Source: Nocardia rosealba (GTDB lineage: Bacteria; Actinomycetota; Actinomycetes; Mycobacteriales; Mycobacteriaceae). Taken from it: a stretch of 64,000 nucleotides of DNA. Where the stretch lies: positions 138,882 to 202,881 of the forward strand of contig NZ_JAIWNA010000003.1 in the NCBI RefSeq assembly GCF_020216065.1, read 5' to 3'. A program made the translations under genes and the position numbers. The stretch's first letter is position 1. Each line of letters opens with the position of its first letter. Shown piece by piece: positions 44,073 to 56,917 of the stretch. The notes under the pieces were generated by a model. The model searched no databases. It was not told where the DNA came from and saw only the letters and a list, made by a program, of their open reading frames with translations.

Positions 44073-45272
44073 ATGCAGCGGATGAATGCGGCGGCGGCCC
44101 GGCGGATCGCGCTGGCCGCCCAGGGTTTCGGCAAACGCCGCCCGGCCAACCCCAAACGGCGGGCGATTCTCGATGTGGTGGCCAGAACCCGCCTGCTGCA
44201 ACTGGATTCGGTCTCGGCCGTGGTACGCGCCCACTACGCGCCGGTGTTCAGCCGCATCGGCCCCTACGACCGCACCCTGCTCGACGGCGCCGCCTGGAGC
44301 GACAGCCCACGCGCCAGGCGCGGACTCGTCGAGTACTGGGCACACGAGGCCGCACTCATCCCGGTCGCCGACTGGCCGCTGATGCGGTGGCGCATGGCCG
44401 AATACGAACACGGCCGGTGGGCGGGCATGCGCAAGGCGGCCGAACGCAACCCGACGCTCGGCAAGGACATCCTCGACGTGGTCACCGAGGTCGGTGCGGC
44501 CAGCGCCCGCGAGATCGAACGGCATCTCGAACTCGACAAGCCGCGCCCCAAGGGCACCTGGTGGAATCTCAGCGACACCAAACTGATCTGCGAGCAGTTG
44601 TTCGCCGCGGGCGAGTTGTCCACCGCGCGCCGGGTCGGCTTCACCCGCCACTACGACCTCACCGAGCGCGTCGTCCCCGCCGACATCCGTGAACGTGCGA
44701 TCGCCGAAGCCGACGCGGTGCGGGAACTGGTGCGCCGCGCGAGCCGGGCGCTCGGTATCGCCACCGAACCCGACCTGCGCGACTACTACCGGCTGCACCG
44801 CCGCCAGAGCGCGCCTGCCATCGCCGAACTCGTCGACGCGGGCGAACTCGTCCCGGTCGATGTCGACGGCTGGGACGCACCGGCCTACCTGCACCCGGAG
44901 GCGAGTATCCCGCGCCGGATCACGGGTGCGGCCCTGCTGTGCCCGTTCGACCCGCTCATCTTCTTCCGGCCCCGCACACAGCGCGTGTTCGACTTCCACT
45001 ACCGCATCGAGATCTACACACCCGAACCCCAACGGGTGCACGGGTATTACGTCTTCCCGTTCCTGCTCGACGGCAAGCTCGTCGGCCGGGTCGACCTGCG
45101 CGCCGAACGCGCGACCGGACGGCTGCTCGCCCCCGCCGCGTTCGCCGAACCCGGCCACGCCACCGCCGAGACCGCCCACGCGCTGCGCGGCGCGCTACGC
45201 GAGATGGCGGACTGGCTCGAACTCGACGAGGTGGTGATCGGCGAGCGCGGCGACCTGGCCCCGCTGTTATGA
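44073..45272 (+). CDS. YcaQ/AlkX-like DNA glycosylase (winged-helix, HTH_42 family)
   Basis: A 399-residue member of the HTH_42 family that includes E. coli YcaQ and Streptomyces AlkZ, which unhook interstrand crosslinks. The QLD motif (Gln43-Leu-Asp45) fits the QxD catalytic motif of YcaQ-type enzymes (AlkZ uses QxQ). Conserved regions include AHYAPVFSRIGPYD, EYWAHEAALIP, WWNLSDTK and LCPFDPLIFFR. It probably excises N-alkylated bases or crosslinks. It is monocistronic and convergent with the next gene after only 11 bp. Confidence 0.85.
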   Translation: MQRMNAAAARRIALAAQGFGKRRPANPKRRAILDVVARTRLLQLDSVSAVVRAHYAPVFSRIGPYDRTLLDGAAWSDSPRARRGLVEYWAHEAALIPVADWPLMRWRMAEYEHGRWAGMRKAAERNPTLGKDILDVVTEVGAASAREIERHLELDKPRPKGTWWNLSDTKLICEQLFAAGELSTARRVGFTRHYDLTERVVPADIRERAIAEADAVRELVRRASRALGIATEPDLRDYYRLHRRQSAPAIAELVDAGELVPVDVDGWDAPAYLHPEASIPRRITGAALLCPFDPLIFFRPRTQRVFDFHYRIEIYTPEPQRVHGYYVFPFLLDGKLVGRVDLRAERATGRLLAPAAFAEPGHATAETAHALRGALREMADWLELDEVVIGERGDLAPLL

Positions 45273-45283
45273 CCGGGTGCGCG

Positions 45284-48816
<3,533 letters not shown>

Positions 48817-48828
48817 CCCTCGAAATAC

Positions 48829-48865
48829 GAAAACCGCCGGGTGACGTTGTCGCCCGGCGGTTTTC
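48829..48865. terminator. Bidirectional hairpin between convergent rnj and lipoprotein genes
   Basis: Perfect 13-bp arms, GAAAACCGCCGGG (48829-48841) and CCCGGCGGTTTTC (48853-48865), with an 11-base loop. The A/T ends give a short U-tract in both directions, so it can terminate both transcripts. Confidence 0.9.
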
Positions 48866-48873
48866 GTCGTTTC

Positions 48874-49422
48874 TCAGGCCTGGCAGGCCGCGGAGTCGAG
48901 CTTGGCCGACTTCACGATGTTGCAGGCGAAGGTGTGCGACACCTTCCACGACTCGTCCTCGGCGACGAAGTCGATGAAGGCGTCCTGCACGGGCTGGCCG
49001 TCGATGGTGACATCGGCGTCGGCTTTGAGCTTGCCGTCGGCGGGCTCACCCACGTTGGTGATGGAGACCTTCACATTGTTCTTCTTGGCGGCGTCGACGA
49101 ACTTGTCGACCAGCATCGGGTCCTGGTCGGCGTCCTCGATGTAGGTCTTCTTCTCGTCGGCGGTGAGCTGGCCGCTCATCGCCTTGGTGAGCCGCGCGTT
49201 GAGTTCCTCGACGGTCGGCTTGGGCAGGTTCGGCGGGGTGGTCTCGGCGACGTCGCCGCCTTCTTCCTTGTCCTGCTTGGCCGTACCGGACTCGAAGGCG
49301 GCCGCGGTGGTGGTGGCGCCCGCGCTGCTCGACTCGGTGTCCGAAGAACCGCACGCGCTCAGGCCCAGCGACGCGACGAGCGCGACGAGGACGGCGGCGG
49401 TCTTGATCGGTCGGTTGTTCAC
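48874..49422 (-). CDS. Secreted lipoprotein, unknown function
   Basis: A 182-residue lipoprotein. GTG 49422 follows GGGAG by five bases and begins a type II signal peptide with lipobox LSAC at about residues 20-23, so the acylated Cys becomes residue 1. A Ser/Thr-rich linker precedes an acidic/lysine-rich body (VDKFVDAAKKNNVKVSITNV) that ends in two Cys (TFACNI, DSAACQA), which may form a disulphide. The mature domain resembles the small DUF4878-like/cystatin-like lipoproteins of nocardiae, but I would not assign a family firmly. Confidence 0.78.
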   Translation of the reverse strand: MNNRPIKTAAVLVALVASLGLSACGSSDTESSSAGATTTAAAFESGTAKQDKEEGGDVAETTPPNLPKPTVEELNARLTKAMSGQLTADEKKTYIEDADQDPMLVDKFVDAAKKNNVKVSITNVGEPADGKLKADADVTIDGQPVQDAFIDFVAEDESWKVSHTFACNIVKSAKLDSAACQA

Positions 49423-49456
49423 TACAACTCCCATGATGGTGGTCGAAACGGTCGGG

Positions 49457-49849
49457 CTAGAGCTGGTAACCGCTGGTGCAGTTCCAGTGCTTGATCGAGG
49501 CATTGCCCGGATTGCGGTTCAGCGCTTCGCGTTTGGCGCCACCGATGGTCGAGGCCGAGCCGTAGCTCCACCAGCCACGCGAGATCGCGATGGCTCCGCA
49601 CCCGTTGCGATAGGAGACCTTCACGTCGCAACCGCCGCCGCCACCGCCGCGCCGGCAGGCCGACATGGCGCCCGCCTCGGCATCGGCGTAGCTGCCGTAA
49701 TCGGTCGCGTACCCGTACACCCCCGAATTGACCGACGCCGCGATGGCGCCGTAGTAGCCCGACTGCGCCTGCGCCGGTGCGATGTGCCCCGCGAACATGG
49801 TCGCGACGGTGGCACCCAGCACGGCCGCGCTGGTGAGCATTCTCTTCAC
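49457..49849 (-). CDS. Secreted DUF4189 protein
   Basis: A 130-residue protein with a cleavable signal peptide (about 29 residues, ending APAQAQS) and a DUF4189 domain: YYGAIAAS, a Gly-rich RRGGGGGGCDV segment and the repeat-like AIAISRGWWSYGSAS. Four Cys in the mature part (SACRR, GGCDV, NGCGA, WNCTS) suggest two disulphides. DUF4189 proteins are common, small, secreted proteins of Nocardia and related genera; the role is unknown. The 284-bp spacer to ftsK holds nothing I can identify. Confidence 0.82.
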   Translation of the reverse strand: MKRMLTSAAVLGATVATMFAGHIAPAQAQSGYYGAIAASVNSGVYGYATDYGSYADAEAGAMSACRRGGGGGGCDVKVSYRNGCGAIAISRGWWSYGSASTIGGAKREALNRNPGNASIKHWNCTSGYQL

Positions 49850-50133
49850 TTGTTCCCCTTCATACGCATGGGTCGACGACCCGATGGAGCGCAGTCAAAG
49901 TACCGAGCGGTGTGCTGCCCGCGCCACCGCTGGCAGCCCAGATCGGCCGAAATACTGGAAATCGGCAAGGATTCGGTAAGCGACGGGCCGCGAAACGCCC
50001 TCGATCCGGTATTTCCGCGCGTTGACCGGCGGGCCCGCGACCTGCGGGTCCGGCGCGTATCGGCGGTCACATCACCCGTGGGACCAGTGTTGCGGATGGT
50101 CTCGATGGTGTGCGAGCGGCTAGCCTGATCGTC

Positions 50134-52671
50134 ATGGCAGGTAAGTCCCGCAGCACCACGACCTCTCGTGCGCGGGCGGGATCGAGCAGGGGGCAGACGC
50201 CGTCGGCGCGGTCTCGTTCGACGACACCGCGAGCGTCGTCGGCCGCGCGTGGGCGAACCACCCCCGCCCGCAGACCCGTCAAACGCGCCTCGAACACCGC
50301 ACCGCTGGCCGTCATCGGCCGGGGCATCACCAGCGGCTGGACGATGCTCGCGCGCGGCCTCGGCGCCACCACCCGCACGCTGAGCCGCGCCGGCGAACTC
50401 GAGCACGGGCATCGTCGCGACGGGATCGGCTTGGCGCTCATCGCGTTGAGCGTGATCATCGCCGCCGCGGTGTGGTTGTCGGCCGGTGGCCCGGTGGGGC
50501 GTTTCCTCGAGGACGTCGTGCGCGCGATCGCCGGGTCGGCGGCCGCGGTGGCGCCGCTGCTGTTCGTGGCGATCGCGGTGGTGCTGATGCGCACCGAACC
50601 GCATCCGGAGATCCGGCCACGGCTGGTCCTCGGCGGTCTGCTGGTGATCCTGCCCGCGCTCGGCATCTGGCACCTGGCGGCCGGGTCACCCACCGACGCG
50701 CACGGACGTTCGCGCGCCGCGGGCGCGCTCGGCTACGCCATCGGCGGCCCGCTCGGCCAGGGGCTCACCCCGTGGCTGGCGATGCCGATTCTGTTGCTGG
50801 CCATGGTGTTCGGTGTGCTGTTGCTCACGGGGACCACGGTGCGTGAGGTGCCGTCGCGGTTGCGCGAATACTTCGGCCTCGGCGAATACGCCGACGACAG
50901 CGACCCTTACGACCCGGCCAACTACGACGCCGACGGTTTCCCGGTGCACCGCAACCGGTCCCGGCGCGGCGCAGCGTCGGCGGCCGACGATTTCGCCGGT
51001 TCCGACGCGGTGACCGAGTCGCTGGGCGAGCCGCCGCTGCGCGATGCCAAACCTATCGTCGAGGAGCCGCCCGCTCCCGCGCCGAAACGGGCCCGCAAGC
51101 GTCCGGCTCCCGCACCCGTCGACCAGACACCACCGCCACCGCCGGAACCGGAGTTCGTCACCGATCGTGTGGTCGACGGCGACTACTCGCTGCCGCCGCT
51201 GAGCCTGCTGCTCGACGGCGACCCGCCCAAGAAGCGTTCGGCCGCCAACGAATCGATGATCGAGGCGATCACCGAGGTCCTGGTGCAGTTCAAGATCGAC
51301 GCCGCGGTCACCGGATTCGTGCGCGGGCCGACCGTCACCCGGTACGAGGTGGAGCTCGGCCCCGGCGTGAAGGTCGAGAAGATCACCGCCCTGGCCCGCA
51401 ACCTCGCCTACGCCGTGGCGACGGAGAACGTGCGCCTGCTCGCACCCATTCCGGGCAAGTCGGCGGTGGGTATCGAGGTACCCAATGCCGACCGCGAACT
51501 GGTCCGCCTGGCCGACGTGCTCAAATCGCCGCACACCCGCAACGACCACCATCCGCTGGTGATCGGCCTCGGCAAGAACATCGAGGGTGAGTTCGTGTCG
51601 GCGAATCTGGCCAAGATGCCGCACCTGCTGGTGGCGGGTTCCACCGGTTCCGGTAAGTCCAGCTTCGTCAACTCGATGCTGATCTCGTTGCTGCACCGGG
51701 CCACCCCCGAAGAGGTCAGGATGATCCTGATCGACCCGAAGATGGTGGAACTCACGCCCTACGAGGGCATTCCGCACCTGATCACGCCCATCATCACCCA
51801 GCCCAAGAAGGCCGCCGCCGCGCTGGCCTGGCTGGTGGAGGAGATGGAACAGCGCTACCAGGACATGCAGGCCAACAAGGTCCGCCACATCGACGACTTC
51901 AACAAGAACGTGCGCTCGGGCAAGATCACCGCTCCGCTCGGCAGCGAGCGGGTCTACCGGCCCTACCCGTACATCCTCGCCATCGTCGACGAGCTCGCCG
52001 ACCTGATGATGACGGCCCCGCGTGACGTCGAGGACGCGATCGTGCGGATCACCCAGAAGGCGCGTGCGGCGGGCATCCACCTGGTGCTGGCCACTCAGCG
52101 GCCCTCGGTCGATGTGGTGACCGGTCTGATCAAGACCAACGTGCCCTCGCGGCTGGCGTTCGCGACGTCCTCGCTCACCGACTCGCGGGTCATCCTCGAT
52201 CAGCCGGGCGCGGAGAAGCTGATCGGCATGGGTGACGGCCTGTTCCTGCCGATGGGCGCGGGTAAGCCGACGCGTCTGCAGGGTGCCTTCATCTCCGACG
52301 AGGAGATCCAGGCGGTCGTCGAGTACAGCAAGACCCAGGCCGAACCGGAGTACCAGGAGGGCGTCACCGCCGCCAAGGCGGGCGAGACCAAGGACGTCGA
52401 CCCCGATATCGGTGACGACATGGACGTGTTGCTGCAGGCGGTGGAACTGGTGGTCACCTCACAGTTCGGCTCCACCTCCATGCTGCAGCGCAAACTGCGT
52501 GTCGGTTTCGCCAAGGCGGGCCGGCTGATGGACCTCATGGAGACCCGAGGTGTCGTCGGCCCGAGCGAGGGCTCCAAGGCACGCGACGTGCTGGTGAAGC
52601 CCGACGAACTCGATGGTCTGCTGTGGTCGATCCGTGGCGGCGATCCGGCGGATTCCGGGGACGGCGAATAG
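50134..52671 (+). CDS. ftsK: FtsK/SpoIIIE DNA translocase
   Basis: An 845-residue translocase. A basic Ser/Thr/Arg-rich N-terminus is followed by four membrane helices (about residues 95-235), a disordered linker with Pro-rich PPPPPEPE, then the RecA-like motor. Walker A is AGSTGSGKSS near residue 508, Walker B is AIVDELADLMM and LATQRPSVDVVTGLIK follows. The gamma winged helix (TSQFGSTSMLQRKLRVGFAKAGRLMDLMETRGVVGP) reads polarity sequences. It pumps chromosome DNA through the septum. The position upstream of pgsA matches mycobacteria. Confidence 0.95.
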   Translation: MAGKSRSTTTSRARAGSSRGQTPSARSRSTTPRASSAARGRTTPARRPVKRASNTAPLAVIGRGITSGWTMLARGLGATTRTLSRAGELEHGHRRDGIGLALIALSVIIAAAVWLSAGGPVGRFLEDVVRAIAGSAAAVAPLLFVAIAVVLMRTEPHPEIRPRLVLGGLLVILPALGIWHLAAGSPTDAHGRSRAAGALGYAIGGPLGQGLTPWLAMPILLLAMVFGVLLLTGTTVREVPSRLREYFGLGEYADDSDPYDPANYDADGFPVHRNRSRRGAASAADDFAGSDAVTESLGEPPLRDAKPIVEEPPAPAPKRARKRPAPAPVDQTPPPPPEPEFVTDRVVDGDYSLPPLSLLLDGDPPKKRSAANESMIEAITEVLVQFKIDAAVTGFVRGPTVTRYEVELGPGVKVEKITALARNLAYAVATENVRLLAPIPGKSAVGIEVPNADRELVRLADVLKSPHTRNDHHPLVIGLGKNIEGEFVSANLAKMPHLLVAGSTGSGKSSFVNSMLISLLHRATPEEVRMILIDPKMVELTPYEGIPHLITPIITQPKKAAAALAWLVEEMEQRYQDMQANKVRHIDDFNKNVRSGKITAPLGSERVYRPYPYILAIVDELADLMMTAPRDVEDAIVRITQKARAAGIHLVLATQRPSVDVVTGLIKTNVPSRLAFATSSLTDSRVILDQPGAEKLIGMGDGLFLPMGAGKPTRLQGAFISDEEIQAVVEYSKTQAEPEYQEGVTAAKAGETKDVDPDIGDDMDVLLQAVELVVTSQFGSTSMLQRKLRVGFAKAGRLMDLMETRGVVGPSEGSKARDVLVKPDELDGLLWSIRGGDPADSGDGE

Positions 52672-52777
52672 CGCACTGCTGGTTTGCTCTGACCGTGCCG
52701 TCAGCGAGCGGCGACGAACGAGGAGGGACCGGGGCGCGGAGTGCCGATCGCGGGGAGCGGCCGGAGGCGGGCTCGGG

Positions 52778-52873
52778 TCAGTTGCCGATGCCCGCGCGCG
52801 ACACGCGCTGGGGGAGCGCGGCGTCCTCGGGCAGCCGTGACATCGCGGCGAAATGGTTGTACTCGGCGGTCAC
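52778..52873 (-). CDS. Candidate small protein of 31 residues in the ftsK-terC spacer
   Basis: The 415-bp gap after ftsK holds no long gene, but this leftward frame has a good Shine-Dalgarno (AGAGGAG) seven bases before a GTG. It reads VTAEYNHFAAMSRLPEDAAL, then a short basic end, and stops at 52778. Codon third positions are GC-rich, as in neighbours. It has no signal peptide or membrane helix. A translated peptide is possible, but chance cannot be excluded; I saw nothing else in the gap. Confidence 0.4.
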   Translation of the reverse strand: MTAEYNHFAAMSRLPEDAALPQRVSRAGIGN

Positions 52874-53086
52874 GGCTGACTCCTCTCGCGGTGCCGGTGG
52901 GTGGTCGATGTGTCGACGGTAGCAGCGGCCGTGACGAGGCGAAACGGGTTTTCGGCTCGGCTACCGGCGTGGACGGGTTGGCGCGGCTGTGTGTGGAATC
53001 ATGGCGGGCAATCGCTCCGCAAAGTTGGCTGAAACGGACATATTGGACATGATGGACGGCATGAACCTCATCGATCGGACCACTTC

Positions 53087-54064
53087 ATGGATGTGACCAC
53101 GCTCGAATGGGTGATCACCGGCTTGGTGATCCTCGGACTGTTCGTCTTCGACTTCTTCGCTCACGTGCGCACGCCGCACGAACCGACCTTCAAGGAATCG
53201 GGCATCTGGTCGGCCGTCTACATCGGCCTCGCTCTGCTGTTCGGCGGGTACGTCGCCTGGAAATGGGGCGGCACCTTCGCCGGGGAGTACTACGCCGGTT
53301 TCGTCACCGAGAAGGCGCTCTCGGTGGACAACCTGTTCATCTTCCTCATCATCATGACCACCTTCGCGGTGCCGCGGATGTACCAGCAGAAGGTGCTGCT
53401 CATCGGCATCGTGCTCGCCCTGGCGATGCGCGGTGTGTTCATCGCCGTCGGCGCGGCCGCGATCAGCGCGTTCAGCTGGGTGTTCTACCTGTTCGGCGCG
53501 TTCCTGATCTACACCGCGATCAAGCTGCTGCGCGAGAGCGGGCACGAGGCCGAGCACGAGGAGCAGCGCGACAGCCGCATCGTCGCGCTGGCCAAGCGGG
53601 TGCTGCCGACCACCGACCAGTACGACGGCGACAAACTGATCACCAAGATCGACGGCAAACGAGTGGTCACCCCGCTGCTGATGGCGCTGCTGGCCATCGG
53701 TTTCGCCGACCTGCTCTTCGCCCTCGACTCGATTCCGGCCATCTACGGTCTCACCGAGCAGCCGTACCTGGTGTTCACCGCCAACGCTTTCGCCCTGATG
53801 GGTCTGCGTCAGCTGTACTTCCTCATCGGTGGGCTGCTGGACCGGCTGGTGTACCTGTCCTACGGTCTGGCCGCCATCCTGGCGTTCATCGGTGTGAAGC
53901 TGGTGCTGCACGCGCTGCACGAGAACACTCTGAGCTTCATCAACGGCGGCGAGCACGTGAGCGTGCCGGAGATCTCCACGCCGGTGTCGCTGAGCGTGAT
54001 CCTCGGAATTCTCGTGATCGCGACGGTGGCGAGCCTGCTGAAGACCCGCCGCACGTCTGTTTGA
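53087..54064 (+). CDS. TerC-family membrane protein
   Basis: A 325-residue integral membrane protein with about eight or nine helices. TerC motifs are present: EKALSVDNLFIFLIIM near residues 81-96 and FADLLFALDSIPAIYG near 206-221, with membrane-embedded acidic residues. TerC/Alx proteins export manganese or act in metal loading and tellurite resistance. No yybP-ykoY-type riboswitch was recognised upstream. The start has a weak Shine-Dalgarno. Transcription ends at a strong hairpin. Confidence 0.9.
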   Translation: MDVTTLEWVITGLVILGLFVFDFFAHVRTPHEPTFKESGIWSAVYIGLALLFGGYVAWKWGGTFAGEYYAGFVTEKALSVDNLFIFLIIMTTFAVPRMYQQKVLLIGIVLALAMRGVFIAVGAAAISAFSWVFYLFGAFLIYTAIKLLRESGHEAEHEEQRDSRIVALAKRVLPTTDQYDGDKLITKIDGKRVVTPLLMALLAIGFADLLFALDSIPAIYGLTEQPYLVFTANAFALMGLRQLYFLIGGLLDRLVYLSYGLAAILAFIGVKLVLHALHENTLSFINGGEHVSVPEISTPVSLSVILGILVIATVASLLKTRRTSV

Positions 54065-54072
54065 CCGACGCG

Positions 54073-54107
54073 GAACAGCCCGGAACCCGTGGGGTTCCGG
54101 GCTGTTC
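54073..54107. terminator. Bidirectional hairpin between convergent terC and YciI genes
   Basis: Perfect 16-bp arms (54073-54088 and 54092-54107) around a three-base GTG loop, lying between the two convergent stop codons. No T-run follows, as is usual in this lineage. Confidence 0.85.
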
Positions 54108-54118
54108 GCGTGTGCGGG

Positions 54119-54412
54119 CTATTCGGAGAAGGCGCCCATCACGGGCAGCCACTCGACCACGCGCACGTCCTCGATCAGGCCGAGTTTCGCGAACGGGTCC
54201 TCGGTGAGCAGTTGCTCGAGCGAGGACTTGTCCTCGGCCCGGAACAGCAGCAGGGCGCCCGAACCGTCCGGGTACGGGCCGCTGGTGAGCACGGTGCCCG
54301 CGTCGACCAGGGCATTCAGCCAGCCCCGGTGCTCCGGCCGGTTGGTTGTCCGCTCGGCCGCGGTGGCCTCGGTGTAGGTGTAGTGGACGGCGAAGATCGG
54401 CACGTCGATCAA
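54119..54412 (-). CDS. YciI-family protein
   Basis: A 97-residue ferredoxin-like alpha/beta fold of the YCII family: IFAVHYTYTE at the start with the conserved His, RPEHRGWLNALVDAGTVLTSGPY around residues 25-47 and a C-terminal DPFAKLGLIEDVRVVEW with the conserved Asp. YCII proteins include small dehalogenase/isomerase-like enzymes of unclear substrate. It is 18 bp downstream of the acetyltransferase in the same direction, so it is probably cotranscribed with it. Confidence 0.87.
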   Translation of the reverse strand: MIDVPIFAVHYTYTEATAAERTTNRPEHRGWLNALVDAGTVLTSGPYPDGSGALLLFRAEDKSSLEQLLTEDPFAKLGLIEDVRVVEWLPVMGAFSE

Positions 54413-54430
54413 CTTTCTCGCGGTGGGTAT

Positions 54431-54997
54431 CTACAGGGTGAGCAGCATGCGGGTGTTGCCGAGGGTGTTCGGCTTCACGAAACTCAGGTCGAGGAACTCG
54501 GCGACACCGGTGTCGTAGGAACGGCACATCTCCGCGTACACCTCGGCGGTCACCGGCGTGCCGTCGATCTCCACGAAACCGTGCCTGCCGAAGAAGTCGA
54601 CCTCGAAGGTGAGCACGAACACCCGCTGCAACTGCAGCTCCCGTGCCACCTCGACCAGCTGACGCACCACCGCGCCGCCCACCCCGCACCCCTTGACCAC
54701 CGGATCGACCGCGACTGTGCGCACCTCACCCAGATCGGCCCACAACACGTGCAGCGCGCCGCATCCCACGACCCGGCCCTCGACCTCGGCAACCCAGAAT
54801 TCCTGCACCGACTCGTACAGGGTGACCAGGTTCTTCTCCAGCAGGATCCGGCCGGCGTACTCGTCGACCAGACGTTTGATCTCGGGGACATCCGAGGTTC
54901 GCGCTCGTCGCACGGTGACGTCTCGAACTGGCGCCACGGTAGGCGCGGACGGGTGCGCGTCGCTGGTCGGACCACCTGCTGGTCCCCGTGAAGTCAT
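54431..54997 (-). CDS. argA: GNAT acetyltransferase, ArgA (L-glutamate N-acetyltransferase)-like
   Basis: A 188-residue GNAT protein. The acetyl-CoA loop is VDPVVKGCGVGGAVVRQL near residue 95 after the beta-4 TVAV strand; VRRARTSDVPEIKRLVDEYAG starts the fold, and the C-terminus has FLDLSFVKPNTLGNTRMLL. It corresponds to Rv2747, the glutamate acetyltransferase between ftsK and pgsA that starts arginine synthesis. ATG 54997 is chosen, but no clear Shine-Dalgarno is visible, so the true start may be internal. Confidence 0.82.
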   Translation of the reverse strand: MTSRGPAGGPTSDAHPSAPTVAPVRDVTVRRARTSDVPEIKRLVDEYAGRILLEKNLVTLYESVQEFWVAEVEGRVVGCGALHVLWADLGEVRTVAVDPVVKGCGVGGAVVRQLVEVARELQLQRVFVLTFEVDFFGRHGFVEIDGTPVTAEVYAEMCRSYDTGVAEFLDLSFVKPNTLGNTRMLLTL

Positions 54998-55236
54998 GGG
55001 GTGCACAGTAGTCGGCCCGGTTACCGATAGTCTGAACATGTGCCGCACATCCTGTCGTTCCGCTCATCGCATCGCGCCGGGCCCGGCGACCGGGGAATAC
55101 GGCACTGCACGCGTGAGCAAACATCGCGCGACACACCCGATATTCGGCGCAGTGCCGGTGAGTGCCGAGAGGGCGGGGGCATGAGAGGTCAGCGCCTGGC
55201 GGCGGAAGCGTGCGTGACCACGGAGGGCGCCCGACC

Positions 55237-55893
55237 ATGCCGAGAAGACGCAGCATGAGCGTGCGACCCGAGGAGATCGAACGCGAGACGGGGCGGCTAC
55301 CGGGGATGTCCGAACATCAGGTCCCGGTGGTCAATATCGCGAACGTGCTGACGGTGGCGCGCATCGTCCTGGTGCCGCTGTTCGTGCTCGCGCTGTTCGC
55401 CGACGGCGGGCACGACACCCGCTGGCGCGTGATCGCGGCGGCCGTCTTCGGACTCGCCGCCATCACCGACCGGTTCGACGGGCAACTCGCCCGCAAATAC
55501 GGTCTCGTCACCGATTTCGGCAAGCTCGCCGACCCCATCGCCGACAAGGCGCTGATCGGCGCGGCCCTGATCGGGCTCTCGATCCTCGGTGATCTGCCCT
55601 GGTGGATCACCCTGGTCATCTGCGGCCGCGAACTCGGCATCACCCTGCTGCGGCTGGTCGTGGTGCGCCGCGGAGTGATCCCGGCCGGGCGCGGCGGCAA
55701 ACTCAAGACACTCGTGCAATCGGTGGCCATCGCCCTGCTGGTGCTGCCACTGTCCGGTGCGTTCGCCACCGCGGGCATGGTGCTGATGTACCTGGCCGTG
55801 GCGCTCACCGTGATCACCGGCCTCGACTACGTCGGCCAGGCCGTGCGGGTATGGGTGGCGGGTGGTCGCGCGCGCAACGAGTCGCGCGGGTGA
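55237..55893 (+). CDS. pgsA: CDP-diacylglycerol-glycerol-3-phosphate 3-phosphatidyltransferase
   Basis: A 218-residue CDP-alcohol phosphatidyltransferase. The signature DRFDGQLARKYGL, then GKLADPIADK, gives the D-x2-D-G-x2-A-R-x8-G-x3-D-x3-D motif, and about four or five hydrophobic segments follow. It makes phosphatidylglycerol phosphate at the membrane. ATG 55237 has GGAGGG nine bases upstream; ATG 55255 is an alternative. It corresponds to pgsA3 (Rv2746c) and is coupled to cinA by a 4-bp overlap. Confidence 0.92.
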   Translation: MPRRRSMSVRPEEIERETGRLPGMSEHQVPVVNIANVLTVARIVLVPLFVLALFADGGHDTRWRVIAAAVFGLAAITDRFDGQLARKYGLVTDFGKLADPIADKALIGAALIGLSILGDLPWWITLVICGRELGITLLRLVVVRRGVIPAGRGGKLKTLVQSVAIALLVLPLSGAFATAGMVLMYLAVALTVITGLDYVGQAVRVWVAGGRARNESRG

Positions 55894-56399
55894 ACGACCC
55901 CCTGATCGCCGGTGCGCCGGTCGCCGAGCTGGTCGCGGCACTCACGGCCGCGGGCCAGACCGTCGCCACCGCCGAATCGCTCACCGCGGGGCTGCTCGCC
56001 GCGACGATCGCCGGGGTGCCCGGCGCCAGTGCGGTGCTGCGCGGCGGGCTCGTCGTCTACGCCACCGACCTCAAGCACCGGCTGGCGGGGGTGGACGAAG
56101 AGGTGCTGCGCGTCGAGGGCGCGGTCGCGGCGTCCACCGCCGAACAGCTCGCCGTGGGCGCGCGCGAACGCTGCGCGGCGGACTGGGGGATCGGCCTCAC
56201 CGGGGTCGCTGGACCCGATTCCCAGGACGGGCATCCGGTCGGCACGGTATACCTCGGAGTAGCCGGACCCGATCACAGCGCGGTGAGCCGGTTGAAACTG
56301 CACGGTGACCGGTGGAACATCAGGATCGGTGCGGTGCACAACGCGATCGGGGAGTTATTGCGCTGTGTCGGTGGGTACGGCGATGTGACGACGGACTAG
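55890..56399 (+). CDS. CinA-like nicotinamide-nucleotide amidase (PncC domain)
   Basis: A 169-residue stand-alone CinA C-terminal domain: TAESLTAGLLAATIAGVPGASAVLRGG at residues 28-53, VVYATDLKHRLAGV and GLTGVAGPDSQDGHPVGTVYLG. It deamidates nicotinamide mononucleotide in NAD recycling. The N-terminal molybdopterin-like domain of full CinA is absent, as in many PncC proteins. GTG 55890 overlaps the pgsA stop (GTGA), so it is translationally coupled. Confidence 0.92.
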   Translation: MNDPLIAGAPVAELVAALTAAGQTVATAESLTAGLLAATIAGVPGASAVLRGGLVVYATDLKHRLAGVDEEVLRVEGAVAASTAEQLAVGARERCAADWGIGLTGVAGPDSQDGHPVGTVYLGVAGPDHSAVSRLKLHGDRWNIRIGAVHNAIGELLRCVGGYGDVTTD

Positions 56400-56491
56400 C
56401 CGCGTCCGGGAACCCTCGGCCGCTGCTCGACGTTGTGCCAGAAAGAGGTGAGCACCGCCCGAGGCGGTGACCCGAGGTGGAGGAGAACGAG

Positions 56492-56917
56492 ATGACGCTG
56501 CTGCGGGAGGCAATCGGGGACAGTCTGCGGCGTGCGCGTCTGGCCCAGCATCGGACGCTGCGCGAGGTGTCGACCTCGGCGCGCGTGAGCCTCGGCTATC
56601 TGTCGGAAGTGGAGCGCGGCCGCAAAGAAGCCTCCAGTGAACTGCTCGCCGCCATCTGCGAGGCACTCGACGTGCCGTTGTCGCGGGTGCTGTGGGACGT
56701 GAGCACCATCATGGCCGGAGCCGACGGCTCCGCGCCCCGCGAACCCGCGCTCACCGAGCCCGTGGCCGAACCCGTCGCCGAACCGGTGCCCGCCGAGCCG
56801 TCGGCCACCGCGAGCGCGCAGGCCGACGTGGACGCGCGCATCGGGATCGCCGAGGACACCCGCATCGTCATCCCGGCCCCGCGGGCCGAGATGCTGGTAT
56901 TGGTGAAAGGGATGTGA
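56492..56917 (+). CDS. clgR: ClgR-like transcriptional regulator
   Basis: A 141-residue protein with a Cro/C1-type helix-turn-helix at residues 5-65 ([39 protein letters not shown]). A repetitive [15 protein letters not shown] linker and a short C-terminal segment ([16 protein letters not shown]) follow. ClgR activates Clp protease and Psp genes in actinobacteria. ATG 56492 has GGAGGA just upstream. It corresponds to Rv2745c and precedes the pspA gene, which it likely controls. Confidence 0.92.
   Translation: MTLLREAIGDSLRRARLAQHRTLREVSTSARVSLGYLSEVERGRKEASSELLAAICEALDVPLSRVLWDVSTIMAGADGSAPREPALTEPVAEPVAEPVPAEPSATASAQADVDARIGIAEDTRIVIPAPRAEMLVLVKGM

Noticed and set aside
52990..53086. yybP-ykoY manganese riboswitch upstream of terC
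   Set aside because: The leader is short and I could not find the conserved core loops. An Infernal search would be needed to settle it.
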